A stretch of 24,373 nt of DNA, from assembly GCA_964574335.1 (NCBI GenBank), contig CAZNNH010000084.1:1-24373 (forward strand), in the 5' to 3' direction. The first letter of the stretch is position 1; every line of letters begins with the position of its first letter. The translations under genes and the position numbers were made by a program. The stretch comes from CAZNNH01 sp964574335 (GTDB taxonomy: Bacteria > Acidobacteriota > Vicinamibacteria > Fen-336). This document shows positions 7,838 to 14,977 of this stretch, piece by piece. The notes below the pieces were generated by a model. The model was not told where the DNA came from, did not search any database, and saw nothing but the letters and a program-made list of their open reading frames with translations.

Positions 7838-8620
7838 TCAGATGACCTTGGCTTCCTCGTGCAGCAGTCGGAGCAGCTGGCGGCTCTTGGCCGCAGCGTC
7901 CTCCGCCTCGACCATGGTGACCGCCGGCCGCGGCGGCGGGAGCTCGAGGGCCACCAGCTCGACCTGGTTGGCGAGCTGCTCCGCTCCGAGGCCCAGCGCG
8001 GCCGCGTCGGTGGCCTGGATCGGCTTCTTCTTGGCCGCCATGATCCCCTTCAGGCTGGCGTAGCGGGGCTCGTTCAGCCCCTTCTGGGCGGAGACCACCG
8101 CCGGCAGCGGCGTTTCCCAGGTCTCGTGCGCCCCCTCGATCTCGCGCTCGACGCTGGCCTTGCCGTCCTGCACCTCGAGCTTGACCGCGACCGTGACCTG
8201 AGGCAGATCCAGAAGCTCGGCCAGCATCCCCGGAACCTGACTGTTGTCGCCACCCACCCCCTGCTGGCCGGTGAGCACCAGGTCGAACGGGGCCAGCGTC
8301 CGGATCGCCGCCGCCAGCGCCCGGGAGGTGGCGGCGGTGTCGAGCGGCTCGAAGAGCGGGTCCTTGAGGTGCACGCCGGCGTCGGCTCCCATCGCCAGCG
8401 CGCTGCGAATCGCCGACTGGGCCCGATCCGGGCCGAGGCTCACCACCACCACCTCGCCGCCGTGTTTCTCCTTGAGACGCAGGGCCTCCTCGATGGCGTA
8501 CTCATCGTAGGGCGAGACGATCCAGTTGACGTCCGCCTCCTCGATCCCCTTGGCGTCCCCGGCGATCCGGATCCGGGTCTCGGTGTCCGGCACCTGCTTG
8601 ACGCAGACGATGATCTTCAT
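7838..8620 (-). CDS. etfB: Electron transfer flavoprotein beta subunit
   Basis: This is the AMP-binding partner of EtfA. The 260-residue length is standard. The start MKIIVCVKQVPDTET is the classic EtfB opening. It is followed by NWIVSPYDEYAIEEALRLKE and the VVSLGPDRAQSAIRSALAMGAD segment, then LTGQQGVGGDNSQVPGMLAE, the EtfB signature region. A purine-rich Shine-Dalgarno (GGAAGGGAAG) touches the ATG at 8620. Only 22 bases separate it from the fabF stop, with no visible terminator, so it is probably co-transcribed with the fatty acid synthesis genes, an unusual pairing of a synthetic and an oxidative module. Confidence 0.96.
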   Translation of the reverse strand: MKIIVCVKQVPDTETRIRIAGDAKGIEEADVNWIVSPYDEYAIEEALRLKEKHGGEVVVVSLGPDRAQSAIRSALAMGADAGVHLKDPLFEPLDTAATSRALAAAIRTLAPFDLVLTGQQGVGGDNSQVPGMLAELLDLPQVTVAVKLEVQDGKASVEREIEGAHETWETPLPAVVSAQKGLNEPRYASLKGIMAAKKKPIQATDAAALGLGAEQLANQVELVALELPPPRPAVTMVEAEDAAAKSRQLLRLLHEEAKVI

Positions 8621-8642
8621 CTTCCCTTCCTACCAGGGCACG

Positions 8643-9902
8643 CTACTCGTCGTAGCGGCGAAACAACAAGGCCCCGTTGGTGCCGCCGAAGCCGAACGAG
8701 TTCGACAGCGCGTAGCGGGCCTCGACCTTCCGGGACCGGTTGGGCACGCAGTCGATGTCGCACTCCGGGTCGGGGCAATCGTGGTTGATGGTGGGCGGCA
8801 GAGTCTGCTCGCGCAGCGCCAGGGCGACGATGCCGGCCTCGAGGCCGCCCGAGGCCCCCAAGAGGTGCCCCGTCATCGACTTGGTGGAGCTCACCGGGAG
8901 GCGGGCCAGGTGCTCGCCGAAGACCTCGCGAAGCGCCTTCACCTCCACCCGGTCGCCCTGCACCGTCGAGGTGCCGTGCACGTTCACGTAGCCGAGCTCG
9001 GACGCGTCGACGCCGGCGTCGCGCAGCGTCTGCCGCATCACCCGGATCGCGCCATCACCGTCCTCGCAAGGGGCCGAGATGTGGTGGGCGTCGGAGGACA
9101 TGCCGTAGCCGCACAGCTCGCAGTAGATGGCGGCGCCGCGCCGCCGGGCCCGCTCCAGCTCCTCGAGCACCAGCACCCCCGACCCCTCCCCGATCACGAA
9201 GCCGTCGCGGTCGAGGTCGAAGGGGCGGGATGCCCTCTCCGGCTCGTGGTTGCGCGTGGACAGCGCCCGCATCGCCGAAAAGCCGCCCACCCCGAGCGGG
9301 GTGATGGCCGCCTCGCTGCCTCCGGCGATCATGACGTCGGCCTCCCCGTTCTGGATCAGCCGGAACGAGTCCCCCACCGCGTGGGCGCCGGTGGTGCAGG
9401 CGGTGCAGGTGGCCGAGCTCGGCCCCTTGGCCCCGGTTCGAATCGAGACCCATCCCGAGGCCAGGTTGACGATCGAGGCCGGGATGAAGAAGGGGCTGAT
9501 CCGGCGCGGCCCACCTTCGAGCAGGGCCCGGTGCTCGCGCTCGATGGTGGCGAAGCCCCCGATCCCGCTGCCGATGAAGACGCCCACCCTCTCGGCGTTC
9601 TCCGCATCCACAGCGAGGCGGGCGTCCTCGAGCGCCATCTCGGACGCCGCCACCGCGAACTGGATGAACCGGTCCATCTTCTTGACGTCCTTCTTCTCCA
9701 TCCAGAGGAGTGGGTCGAAGCCCTTGACCTCGGCAGCGATCCGAGAGGCGTGACGCGAGGCGTCGAAGAGGGTGATGGGGCCCACCCCAGGGGTGCCGGA
9801 CAGGAGCGCCTCCCAGGTCGGCCGGGTGCCGATCCCGAGGGGCGTGACCAGCCCCACACCGGTGACCGCCACCCGGCGGCGCACCGCCTCACGCACCGAC
9901 AA
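8643..9902 (-). CDS. fabF: Beta-ketoacyl-ACP synthase II
   Basis: FabF condenses malonyl-ACP with acyl-ACP in the elongation cycle of type II fatty acid synthesis. The 419-residue product has the Cys-His-His triad: Cys169 in ATCTACTTGAH, His309 in VNVHGTSTVQGD and His346 in STKSMTGHLLGA. The VTGVGLVTPLG opening and the C-terminal NSFGFGGTNGALLF are typical. The second triad motif reads HGTST rather than the more common HGTGT or AHGTSTPLGD, a mild variation. Two starts are possible: TTG at 9902 with GGGGAGG four bases upstream, or GTG at 9896 with the same motif ten bases upstream. The difference is two residues and does not affect function. It follows acpP by 51 bases in the usual acpP-fabF order. 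Confidence 0.96.
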   Translation of the reverse strand: MSVREAVRRRVAVTGVGLVTPLGIGTRPTWEALLSGTPGVGPITLFDASRHASRIAAEVKGFDPLLWMEKKDVKKMDRFIQFAVAASEMALEDARLAVDAENAERVGVFIGSGIGGFATIEREHRALLEGGPRRISPFFIPASIVNLASGWVSIRTGAKGPSSATCTACTTGAHAVGDSFRLIQNGEADVMIAGGSEAAITPLGVGGFSAMRALSTRNHEPERASRPFDLDRDGFVIGEGSGVLVLEELERARRRGAAIYCELCGYGMSSDAHHISAPCEDGDGAIRVMRQTLRDAGVDASELGYVNVHGTSTVQGDRVEVKALREVFGEHLARLPVSSTKSMTGHLLGASGGLEAGIVALALREQTLPPTINHDCPDPECDIDCVPNRSRKVEARYALSNSFGFGGTNGALLFRRYDE

Positions 9903-9953
9903 GTCGCCTCCCCGCCGGGCCCCGCCGTCGGCTGCGGCAGCGGATGTCGCCCA

Positions 9954-10202
9954 CTACTTCTTGGCCTTCTCCACGTGCTTCTCGATGTACTCGACGGCTT
10001 CCTTGACGCGGGTGATCTTCTCGGCGTCCTCGTCCGGGATCTCGATCCCGAACTCCTCTTCGAGAGCCATCACCAGCTCCACGGTGTCGAGGCTGTCGGC
10101 CCCGAGGTCGTCGACGAACGACGCATCGGCGTTGACCAGCTCCTCCTCCACTCCGAGCTGGTCCACGATGATCTTCTTGACCCGATCGGCAACAGGCTCC
10201 AT
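9954..10202 (-). CDS. acpP: Acyl carrier protein
   Basis: This small acidic carrier holds acyl chains on a phosphopantetheine arm for fatty acid and lipid A synthesis. The 82-residue sequence has the attachment site DLGADSLDTVELVMALE with Ser37 as the modified residue, and the later EFGIEIPDEDAEKI helix. The ATG at 10202 has a strong GGAGGAG Shine-Dalgarno. The 119-base gap upstream is the largest within the fatty acid cluster and carries an inverted repeat just ahead of the Shine-Dalgarno, which suggests separate control of this usually very abundant protein. I could not identify a convincing promoter there. Confidence 0.98.
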   Translation of the reverse strand: MEPVADRVKKIIVDQLGVEEELVNADASFVDDLGADSLDTVELVMALEEEFGIEIPDEDAEKITRVKEAVEYIEKHVEKAKK

Positions 10203-10214
10203 GCGGCTCCTCCA

Positions 10215-10237
10215 GGGCCTCGCCGAGGCGAGGTCCC
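10215..10237 (-). promoter_or_regulatory. Bulged hairpin in the acpP leader
   Basis: On the coding strand GGG-A-CCTCGCC (10237-10224) can pair with GGCGAGG-CCC (10221-10215 region), giving a stem of about 9 bp with one bulged A and a CTCG loop. It lies immediately upstream of the acpP Shine-Dalgarno. It could stabilise the mRNA 5' end or tune translation. No U-tract follows, so it is not a terminator. Confidence 0.45.
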
Positions 10238-10321
10238 AAGCTTAGGCGTCCATTGACTTTTTCGAGAGCGTCCGCTCAGGCTACCCACCAGTTTTTGGCC
10301 CGGGGACCGTGACTGACCATT

Positions 10322-11065
10322 CTACATGCGAAACCCGCCGTCCACGGCCAGCACCTGGCCGGTCACGTAGGCGGCGTCGTCGGAGAGCAGGAACTGGACC
10401 GGCCCGGCCACCTCCTCGGGCCGGCCGACCCGCCCGAGCGGGACGGAGGCCAGGACCATCTGGCGCGCCTTCTCGGTCATGGCGGCGGTCATCTCGGTCT
10501 CGATGAAGCCCGGGGCCACGGCGTTGACCGTGATCCCGCGGCTGGCCACCTCGCGCGCCACCGAGCGGGTGAAGCCGATCAGCCCCGCCTTGCTCGAGGC
10601 GTAGTTGGCCTGGCCCACGTTGCCGGTCAGACCCACCACCGAGCTGATGTTGACGATCCGGCCCGCCCGTTGCTTGAGCATCGGCCGCAGCGCCGCCTGG
10701 GTGCACAGGAAGGCCCCCTTCAGGTTGGTGGCCAGCACCCGATCCCACTCCTCGTCCTTCATGCGCAGCAACAGGTTGTCGCCGGTGACCCCGGCGTTGT
10801 TGACCAGACAGTCGATGCGCCCGTACCGCTCCAGCGCCAGCTCCACGAAGGCCGATACCGAGCCTCGGTCGCACACGTCCAGCGGAGCGGCGGTGGCGGC
10901 GCCGCCTTCACTCTCGATGGCGGCCACCACCTCGCCGAGCGGGCCCTGGCTACGCGCCCCGAGGACCACCTGGGCCCCGGCGGCCGAAAGACGCAGCGCG
11001 ATCGCACGACCGATCCCCCGCGAGGCCCCGGTCACCAGCGCCACCTTCTCCGCCAGCGCCCCCAT
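10322..11065 (-). CDS. fabG: 3-oxoacyl-ACP reductase
   Basis: FabG is the NADPH-dependent short-chain dehydrogenase that reduces 3-oxoacyl-ACP. The 247-residue protein shows TGASRGIGRAIA (cofactor loop, residues 12-23), NNAGVTGDNLLLRM, the catalytic Ser in NISSVVGLTGN and YASSKAG with the Tyr-Lys pair, then VNAVAPGFIETEMT and a C-terminal GQVLAVDGGFRM. These are classic FabG features. The ATG at 11065 overlaps the fabD stop by one base (TGATG), indicating translational coupling. The same frame is open further upstream, but that extension is antisense noise inside fabD and lacks family similarity. Confidence 0.97.
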   Translation of the reverse strand: MGALAEKVALVTGASRGIGRAIALRLSAAGAQVVLGARSQGPLGEVVAAIESEGGAATAAPLDVCDRGSVSAFVELALERYGRIDCLVNNAGVTGDNLLLRMKDEEWDRVLATNLKGAFLCTQAALRPMLKQRAGRIVNISSVVGLTGNVGQANYASSKAGLIGFTRSVAREVASRGITVNAVAPGFIETEMTAAMTEKARQMVLASVPLGRVGRPEEVAGPVQFLLSDDAAYVTGQVLAVDGGFRM

Positions 11066-12012
11066 CAGCTCCCCCCCGCGCCGGGCGACAGCCGGCGAAG
11101 CACCGCGCCCAGCGACTCGGGATCCCCGACCGCCATCACGGTAGCCCCGGTGGCGATCTTCCGCACCAGGCCCGACAGCACGGTGCCGGGGCCCACCTCG
11201 ACGAAGGTCGTGACCCCCTCCTCCACCAGCCGCTCGACGGACTCCCGCCACCGCACCGGGGCGGAGACCTGGCGCACCAGGCCGTCCCGGCACTCTCTGG
11301 CGCTGCGGACCACCCGGGCGTCCACGTTGTTGACCAGGGGCACCCTGGGCTCCTGAAAGGGAAGCAGCGAAAGGTCGGCTGCCAGCCGCTCCTGGGCCGG
11401 CATCATCAGGGCGCAGTGAAACGGGGCCGAAACCGGCAACGGGAGGGCCCGGCGCGCCCCGGCGGCCTGGCAGCGTTCCACGGCGCGTGTCACCGCGGCG
11501 GCGTGCCCCGCGATCACCACCTGCTCCCTCGAGTTGACGTTGGCGGGGCTCACCACCTCTCCCTGGGCCGCTTCCCGGCAGGCGGCCTCGATCGCGGGTA
11601 GATCGAGTCCCACGATCGCGGCCATCGCCCCTTCGCCCACGGGCACCGCCTCCTGCATGTACTGGCCGCGCCGACGCACCGTGCGCACGGCATCGGCCAG
11701 GCCCAGCGAGGCGGCCGCCACCAACGCCGAGTACTCACCCAGGCTGTGGCCGGCCACCCAGTCGGGGCGTAGGCCAGAAGCCTCCAGGGCACGCAGCGCG
11801 GCGATGCTGACGGTGAGGATCGCCGGCTGGGCGTTCTCCGTCAGCCGTAGCTCGGCGTCCGGGCCCTCGAAGCAGAGGCGCGACAGCGGGAAGCCGAGGG
11901 CCTGGTCGGCCTCCTCGAAGACCTTCCGGCTCTCCGGGACCGCCGCCACAAGCTCCCGGCCCATGCCGGCGCGTTGGGATCCCTGGCCCGGGAACAGGAA
12001 GGCGAGGCTCAC
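11065..12012 (-). CDS. fabD: Malonyl-CoA:ACP transacylase
   Basis: FabD loads malonyl groups from CoA onto ACP. The 315-residue product begins SLAFLFPGQGSQ, the family opening, and has the nucleophile Ser90 in GHSLGEYSAL, the Arg of VRRRGQYMQEA and the catalytic His in VSAPFHCALM. The late EVGPGTVLSGLVRK motif is also present. The start is a GTG at 12012 whose last bases form the plsX stop (GTGA overlap), so translation is coupled to plsX. The same frame extends open to 12960, but that is the wrong frame of plsX. No independent Shine-Dalgarno of note is visible. Confidence 0.97.
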   Translation of the reverse strand: MSLAFLFPGQGSQRAGMGRELVAAVPESRKVFEEADQALGFPLSRLCFEGPDAELRLTENAQPAILTVSIAALRALEASGLRPDWVAGHSLGEYSALVAAASLGLADAVRTVRRRGQYMQEAVPVGEGAMAAIVGLDLPAIEAACREAAQGEVVSPANVNSREQVVIAGHAAAVTRAVERCQAAGARRALPLPVSAPFHCALMMPAQERLAADLSLLPFQEPRVPLVNNVDARVVRSARECRDGLVRQVSAPVRWRESVERLVEEGVTTFVEVGPGTVLSGLVRKIATGATVMAVGDPESLGAVLRRLSPGAGGS

Positions 12013-13061
12013 GAGGCGCTCACCGCCCGCTCCGCTTCCCGACGGGCGGCCAGCCCGCCGAGGGCGGTCTCGATCTGCTGGTTCGCGCCGCTGGCGAAGA
12101 ACTCGGAGGCCACCCGTATCCCGTGCTTGATCGCCGAGGCGTTGGAGCGGCCGTGCCCGACCACGCAGCACCCCCGCACCCCGAGCAGCGGCGCCCCCCC
12201 GTACTCGGCGGCATCGAGCCGGCGTCGCACCCGTCCGAAGGCGGGCAGCGACAGCCACGCCCCCAGCCGGCTCATCAGGTTTCTCGAGAGCTCCTCCCGC
12301 ATCAGCTGGATGATCGAGGCCGCCAGGCTCTCGCAGGCCTTGAGGGTGACGTTTCCGGTGAAGCCGTCCACCACGATCACGTCCGCGCGGCCGCTGAACA
12401 CGTCGCCCCCCTCGACGTTGCCGATGAAGTTGAGGCCCGAGCTCTTCAGGACCTCGTGCACCTCCCGGGTGAGCTCGTTGCCCTTGCCCTCCTCCTCCCC
12501 CAGGCTCATCAGGCCGATCCGGGGGCGCTCCAGGTGGAAGAGCGCACGGGTGTAGACGTCGCCCATCACCGCGAACTCCTCGAGCTGACGCGCCTTGCAG
12601 CTGGCGTTGGCGCCCACGTCGAGCAGCACGGTCCGGCCCGACAGGTGCGGCACCACGGCCGCCAGCCCCGGTCGGTCCAGGCCGCGCAGCGAGCCCAGGG
12701 TGAGCTTGGCGATGGTCCAGCAGGCGGCGGTGTTGCCGGCCGAGAAGAAGGCGTCGGCGTGACCGTCTCGCACCTGCTCGAGCCCCACCAGGATCGAGGA
12801 ACGCTTCTTCAGGGTGGCCCGGGTGACCTTCTCGGCCATCTCCACGATGTCGGGGGCGTCGACGATCTCGATGGGCAGCCCCCCCGTCAGGAGCGCCGGC
12901 TCCCCCGACAGCCGGGCCTCCGGGCCGACCAGCAGCACCCGGGCGTCCAGGTCGCGACACGCGGCCAGGACGCCCTCGATCACCACGCCGGGCGCAAGGT
13001 CGCCGCCCATGGCATCGACCGCCACGATCGGGGTGCGGCCTCGGCTTCGTGCTGTCGACAT
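12009..13061 (-). CDS. plsX: Phosphate acyltransferase PlsX
   Basis: PlsX makes acyl-phosphate from acyl-ACP for phospholipid synthesis. The 350-residue product has the hallmark VAVDAMGGDLAPG near residues 13-25, ATLKKRSSILVGLE, FFSAGNTAACWTIAKL, LLDVGANASCKA and VDGFTGNVTLKACE. The ATG at 13061 gives a short basic lead (STARSRGRTP) before the conserved core. It lies 41 bases after rpmF and overlaps fabD by GTGA. The usual next gene, fabH, is absent here. Confidence 0.97.
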   Translation of the reverse strand: MSTARSRGRTPIVAVDAMGGDLAPGVVIEGVLAACRDLDARVLLVGPEARLSGEPALLTGGLPIEIVDAPDIVEMAEKVTRATLKKRSSILVGLEQVRDGHADAFFSAGNTAACWTIAKLTLGSLRGLDRPGLAAVVPHLSGRTVLLDVGANASCKARQLEEFAVMGDVYTRALFHLERPRIGLMSLGEEEGKGNELTREVHEVLKSSGLNFIGNVEGGDVFSGRADVIVVDGFTGNVTLKACESLAASIIQLMREELSRNLMSRLGAWLSLPAFGRVRRRLDAAEYGGAPLLGVRGCCVVGHGRSNASAIKHGIRVASEFFASGANQQIETALGGLAARREAERAVSAS

Positions 13062-13102
13062 CGCGTCGAGGATCGGGCCGCCCAGGCGGGCGGCTCTGAC
13101 CT

Positions 13103-13285
13103 TCAGACCTCCTCGGCCTCGATGACCTGCTTGCCCTTGTAGTAGCCGCAGCGGGGGCAGACGCGGTGGGGCTGCCGGGGCTCGTGGCAGTTGGGGCAGA
13201 GGCTCAGGCCCGGAGCCGTCAGATGGTCGTGGGCGCGACGGCGGTCACGACGGGCCTTGGAGTGACGACGTTTGGGGTTTGGCAT
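13103..13285 (-). CDS. rpmF: 50S ribosomal protein L32
   Basis: This is a 60-residue zinc-ribbon form of L32. MPNPKRRHSKARRDRRRAHD is the typical basic start. The zinc ligands are in CPNC (residues 30-33) and CPRC (43-46), so this is the zinc-binding type. The ATG at 13285 has GAGGAG about 8 bases upstream, just after a perfect 7-bp inverted repeat. Its place between yceD and plsX is conserved across many bacteria and links ribosome supply with fatty acid synthesis. Confidence 0.98.
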   Translation of the reverse strand: MPNPKRRHSKARRDRRRAHDHLTAPGLSLCPNCHEPRQPHRVCPRCGYYKGKQVIEAEEV

Positions 13286-13300
13286 GAGAAAGGCTCCTCA

Positions 13301-13321
13301 GAGGCTCGCCGATGGAGCCTC
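13301..13321 (-). promoter_or_regulatory. Perfect 7-bp hairpin in the rpmF leader
   Basis: GAGGCTC (13301-13307) and GAGCCTC (13315-13321) form a perfect stem with a 7-base loop. It sits just upstream of the rpmF Shine-Dalgarno, and the GGAGCC next to the Shine-Dalgarno could compete for the same arm. That would allow the ribosome-binding site to be masked or exposed. No U-run is present. Confidence 0.45.
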
Positions 13322-13362
13322 GGGACGCGCCGTCCGGCGGCGCAGGCAGTTGCGGTGGGCGC

Positions 13363-13920
13363 TCAACTTGGCTTTCCGTCGAGCAGCCCCTTGAGGGGAA
13401 GCAGCCTCGGATCCTCGACCTGGTCTCGACAGTCACAGCTCCCGGCGTTCCAGTTGGCGCCGCAGCGCGGGCATAGCCCCTGGCAGGCCTCCTGGCACAG
13501 GCGCTTCATGGGGACCGCCAGCAGGAGCTGCTCCCGAACCAGCTCCGCCAGGTCCACCTGGCCCTGGTCGTAGTAGGCGACCACCAGGTCGCGATCCGAG
13601 ATCTCCTCCTCGTTCTCCTCCGATCCCAGACCCTCCTCGTGGGGGAGGCAGAAGAGGTCCAGGTCCTGCGAGACATCCAGGTCGAAGGGCTCCAGGCAGC
13701 GCCCGCACTCGAGCGACAGGGTGGCGAGCAGCCGGCCCTGGACGTGGACCGTCTCCCCGTCTCCTCTCTCCACCCGGCAAGTCAGCTTCCCAGAAGGCGC
13801 CAGCTCGAAGCCCTCGGTGCCGTCGAGGTGGACCTCCCCGGGGTCGAGCGGGCAATCGATACCGAGACCACCGGCCGGGATCTCGTTGACCGTCAGGCGG
13901 AGCTGGGTCGATGCACTCAA
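13363..13920 (-). CDS. yceD: YceD/DUF177 family protein (23S rRNA accumulation protein)
   Basis: DUF177 proteins are encoded beside rpmF and are implicated in 23S rRNA accumulation; the mechanism is not well defined. The 185-residue product shows the family core LECGRCLEPFDLDVSQDLDLF and the C-terminal REQLLLAVPMKRLC followed by CQGLCPRCGANWNAG, with Cys pairs that may bind metal. The conserved start QLRLTVNEIPAGGL lies right after a TTG at 13920, the only plausible start near it, since no ATG or GTG is in frame nearby. No Shine-Dalgarno precedes it and the predicted promoter places the transcript start within a few bases, so initiation may be leaderless. The frame stays open upstream inside miaA, but only as noise. 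Function is inferred from family and context. Confidence 0.88.
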   Translation of the reverse strand: MSASTQLRLTVNEIPAGGLGIDCPLDPGEVHLDGTEGFELAPSGKLTCRVERGDGETVHVQGRLLATLSLECGRCLEPFDLDVSQDLDLFCLPHEEGLGSEENEEEISDRDLVVAYYDQGQVDLAELVREQLLLAVPMKRLCQEACQGLCPRCGANWNAGSCDCRDQVEDPRLLPLKGLLDGKPS

Positions 13921-13927
13921 AACGCCA

Positions 13928-13956
13928 AATATGCCAGTGTACCAACGACTTGTCAA
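13928..13956 (-). promoter_or_regulatory. Sigma70-type promoter for yceD-rpmF-plsX-fab cluster
   Basis: On the minus strand the consensus -35 TTGACA (13956-13951) is followed by a 17-bp spacer and CATATT (13933-13928), four of six matches to the -10. The spacer ends in TGG, giving an extended -10 (TGn). The miaA stop codon TGA is embedded in the -35 box. The expected transcript start falls near 13920-13922, at the TTG codon of yceD. The short AT-rich patch stands out in a GC-rich background. Confidence 0.65.
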
Positions 13957-14912
13957 GGGACTCGAGGGCTCGCCGCCCCCCCCGTCGCCCCCAGCCACGA
14001 ATCCACCTGGCCGAGCGCCGCCTGGTGGTCCGGGCACCAGACGGGCCGCGTCTGGTGTCGGAACCAGGTCATCTGTCGCTTGGCGTAGCCCATGGTGGCG
14101 GTCACGATCTCCGCCTCGAGCCGCTCGCGCGGTAGCCGACCCTCCAGCACCGCCATCGCCTGCCGATAGCCGATGGCCTGCATCGGGGGCAGCGTGGCCG
14201 GATAACCCCGCGCCCGCAGGCCGCTCACCTCGGCCAGCAGGCCCGCCGCGATCATCCGCGAGGTCCGGGACTCCACCCTTCGCCGTAGCTCCTGGCGTCC
14301 CGGGTCCAGCCCCAGGACCAGCCGTTCGAAGCCTCGCAACGGCACCGGCGGCACCGCCTGGTGGCTGGAGATGGGCCGACCCGTGCACCGGAACACCTCC
14401 AGCGCCCGGATCACCCGCACCCGGTCGCGCACGTGGAGACGGGCCGCCGTCTGGGGGTCGACGCGGCGCAGCATCGCGAAGAGCTTCGTCGCCCCGCCGC
14501 GCTCGACGATCGCCTGAAGCCGCTGGCGCAGCGCCGGGTCGCGTGCCGGCCCCTCGAACAGGCCCTCGAGCAGCGCCCGCAGGTACAGCCCGGTCCCACC
14601 CACCACCAGCGCCAGCCGCCCGCGGCCGGCGATCTCCTGAAGGGCCTGGCGAGCCAGCCGGGCGTAGTCGGCGGCCGAGAAGGGCTGGTCGGGGTCGACC
14701 ACGTCGAGGAGGTGGTGCGGAACCAGGCGGCGCTCCTCCCGGGTGGGCTTGGCGCTGCCGATATCGAGCCCGCGGTAGACCTGCCGGCTGTCGCACGAGA
14801 CGATCTCCGCCCCCAGCCGGGAGGCGATGCCGAGGGCGAGGTCGCTCTTCCCGCTGGCGGTAGGGCCGACGATGGCGATCAGCCGTGGGGACACAGACGG
14901 AGGATCGTCCAT
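13953..14912 (-). CDS. miaA: tRNA dimethylallyltransferase
   Basis: MiaA adds the isopentenyl group to A37 of tRNAs that read UNN codons. The 319-residue protein has the P-loop IVGPTASGKSDLA (residues 14-26), the SCDSRQVYRGLDIGSAKPT motif, VPHHLLDVVDP, VVGGTGLYLRAL and the later ATMGYAKRQMTWFRHQ. Length and C-terminus are normal. The ATG at 14912 has no strong Shine-Dalgarno; an in-frame GTG eight codons on is an alternative start. A possible 31-residue ORF overlaps its first codons in another frame. The gene ends within the -35 element of the next transcription unit. Confidence 0.97.
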   Translation of the reverse strand: MDDPPSVSPRLIAIVGPTASGKSDLALGIASRLGAEIVSCDSRQVYRGLDIGSAKPTREERRLVPHHLLDVVDPDQPFSAADYARLARQALQEIAGRGRLALVVGGTGLYLRALLEGLFEGPARDPALRQRLQAIVERGGATKLFAMLRRVDPQTAARLHVRDRVRVIRALEVFRCTGRPISSHQAVPPVPLRGFERLVLGLDPGRQELRRRVESRTSRMIAAGLLAEVSGLRARGYPATLPPMQAIGYRQAMAVLEGRLPRERLEAEIVTATMGYAKRQMTWFRHQTRPVWCPDHQAALGQVDSWLGATGGAASPRVP

Positions 14913-14974
14913 AGCAGGGCCAGCGCCAGCAGGATGGCGGCCCCCCGGATCTGCTGGCGGGTGGGAAGGTCCAC
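14879..14974 (-). CDS. Possible 31-residue single-span membrane protein
   Basis: A GTG at 14974, six bases after the DUF4388 stop codon, opens a short frame that ends at 14879 inside the 5' end of miaA. The product begins MDLPTRQQIRG, continues with a hydrophobic stretch AAILLALALLWTILRL and ends CPHG. AGAGA lies six bases upstream as a possible Shine-Dalgarno. One charged lead followed by one membrane helix is what a real small membrane protein would look like. However, in GC-rich DNA such short frames arise by chance, and no family is recognised. Its main effect could be to couple miaA translation to the upstream gene. Confidence 0.3.
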   Translation of the reverse strand: MDLPTRQQIRGAAILLALALLWTILRLCPHG

Positions 14975-14977
14975 CCG

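Noticed and set aside
12013..12960. Upstream extension of the fabD frame
   Set aside because: It is the wrong frame of plsX; FabD homology begins exactly at the GTG at 12012.
13921..14796. Upstream extension of the yceD frame, which might suggest a larger fused protein
   Set aside because: It is the wrong frame of miaA and is Arg/Pro/Gly-rich; DUF177 similarity starts at the TTG.
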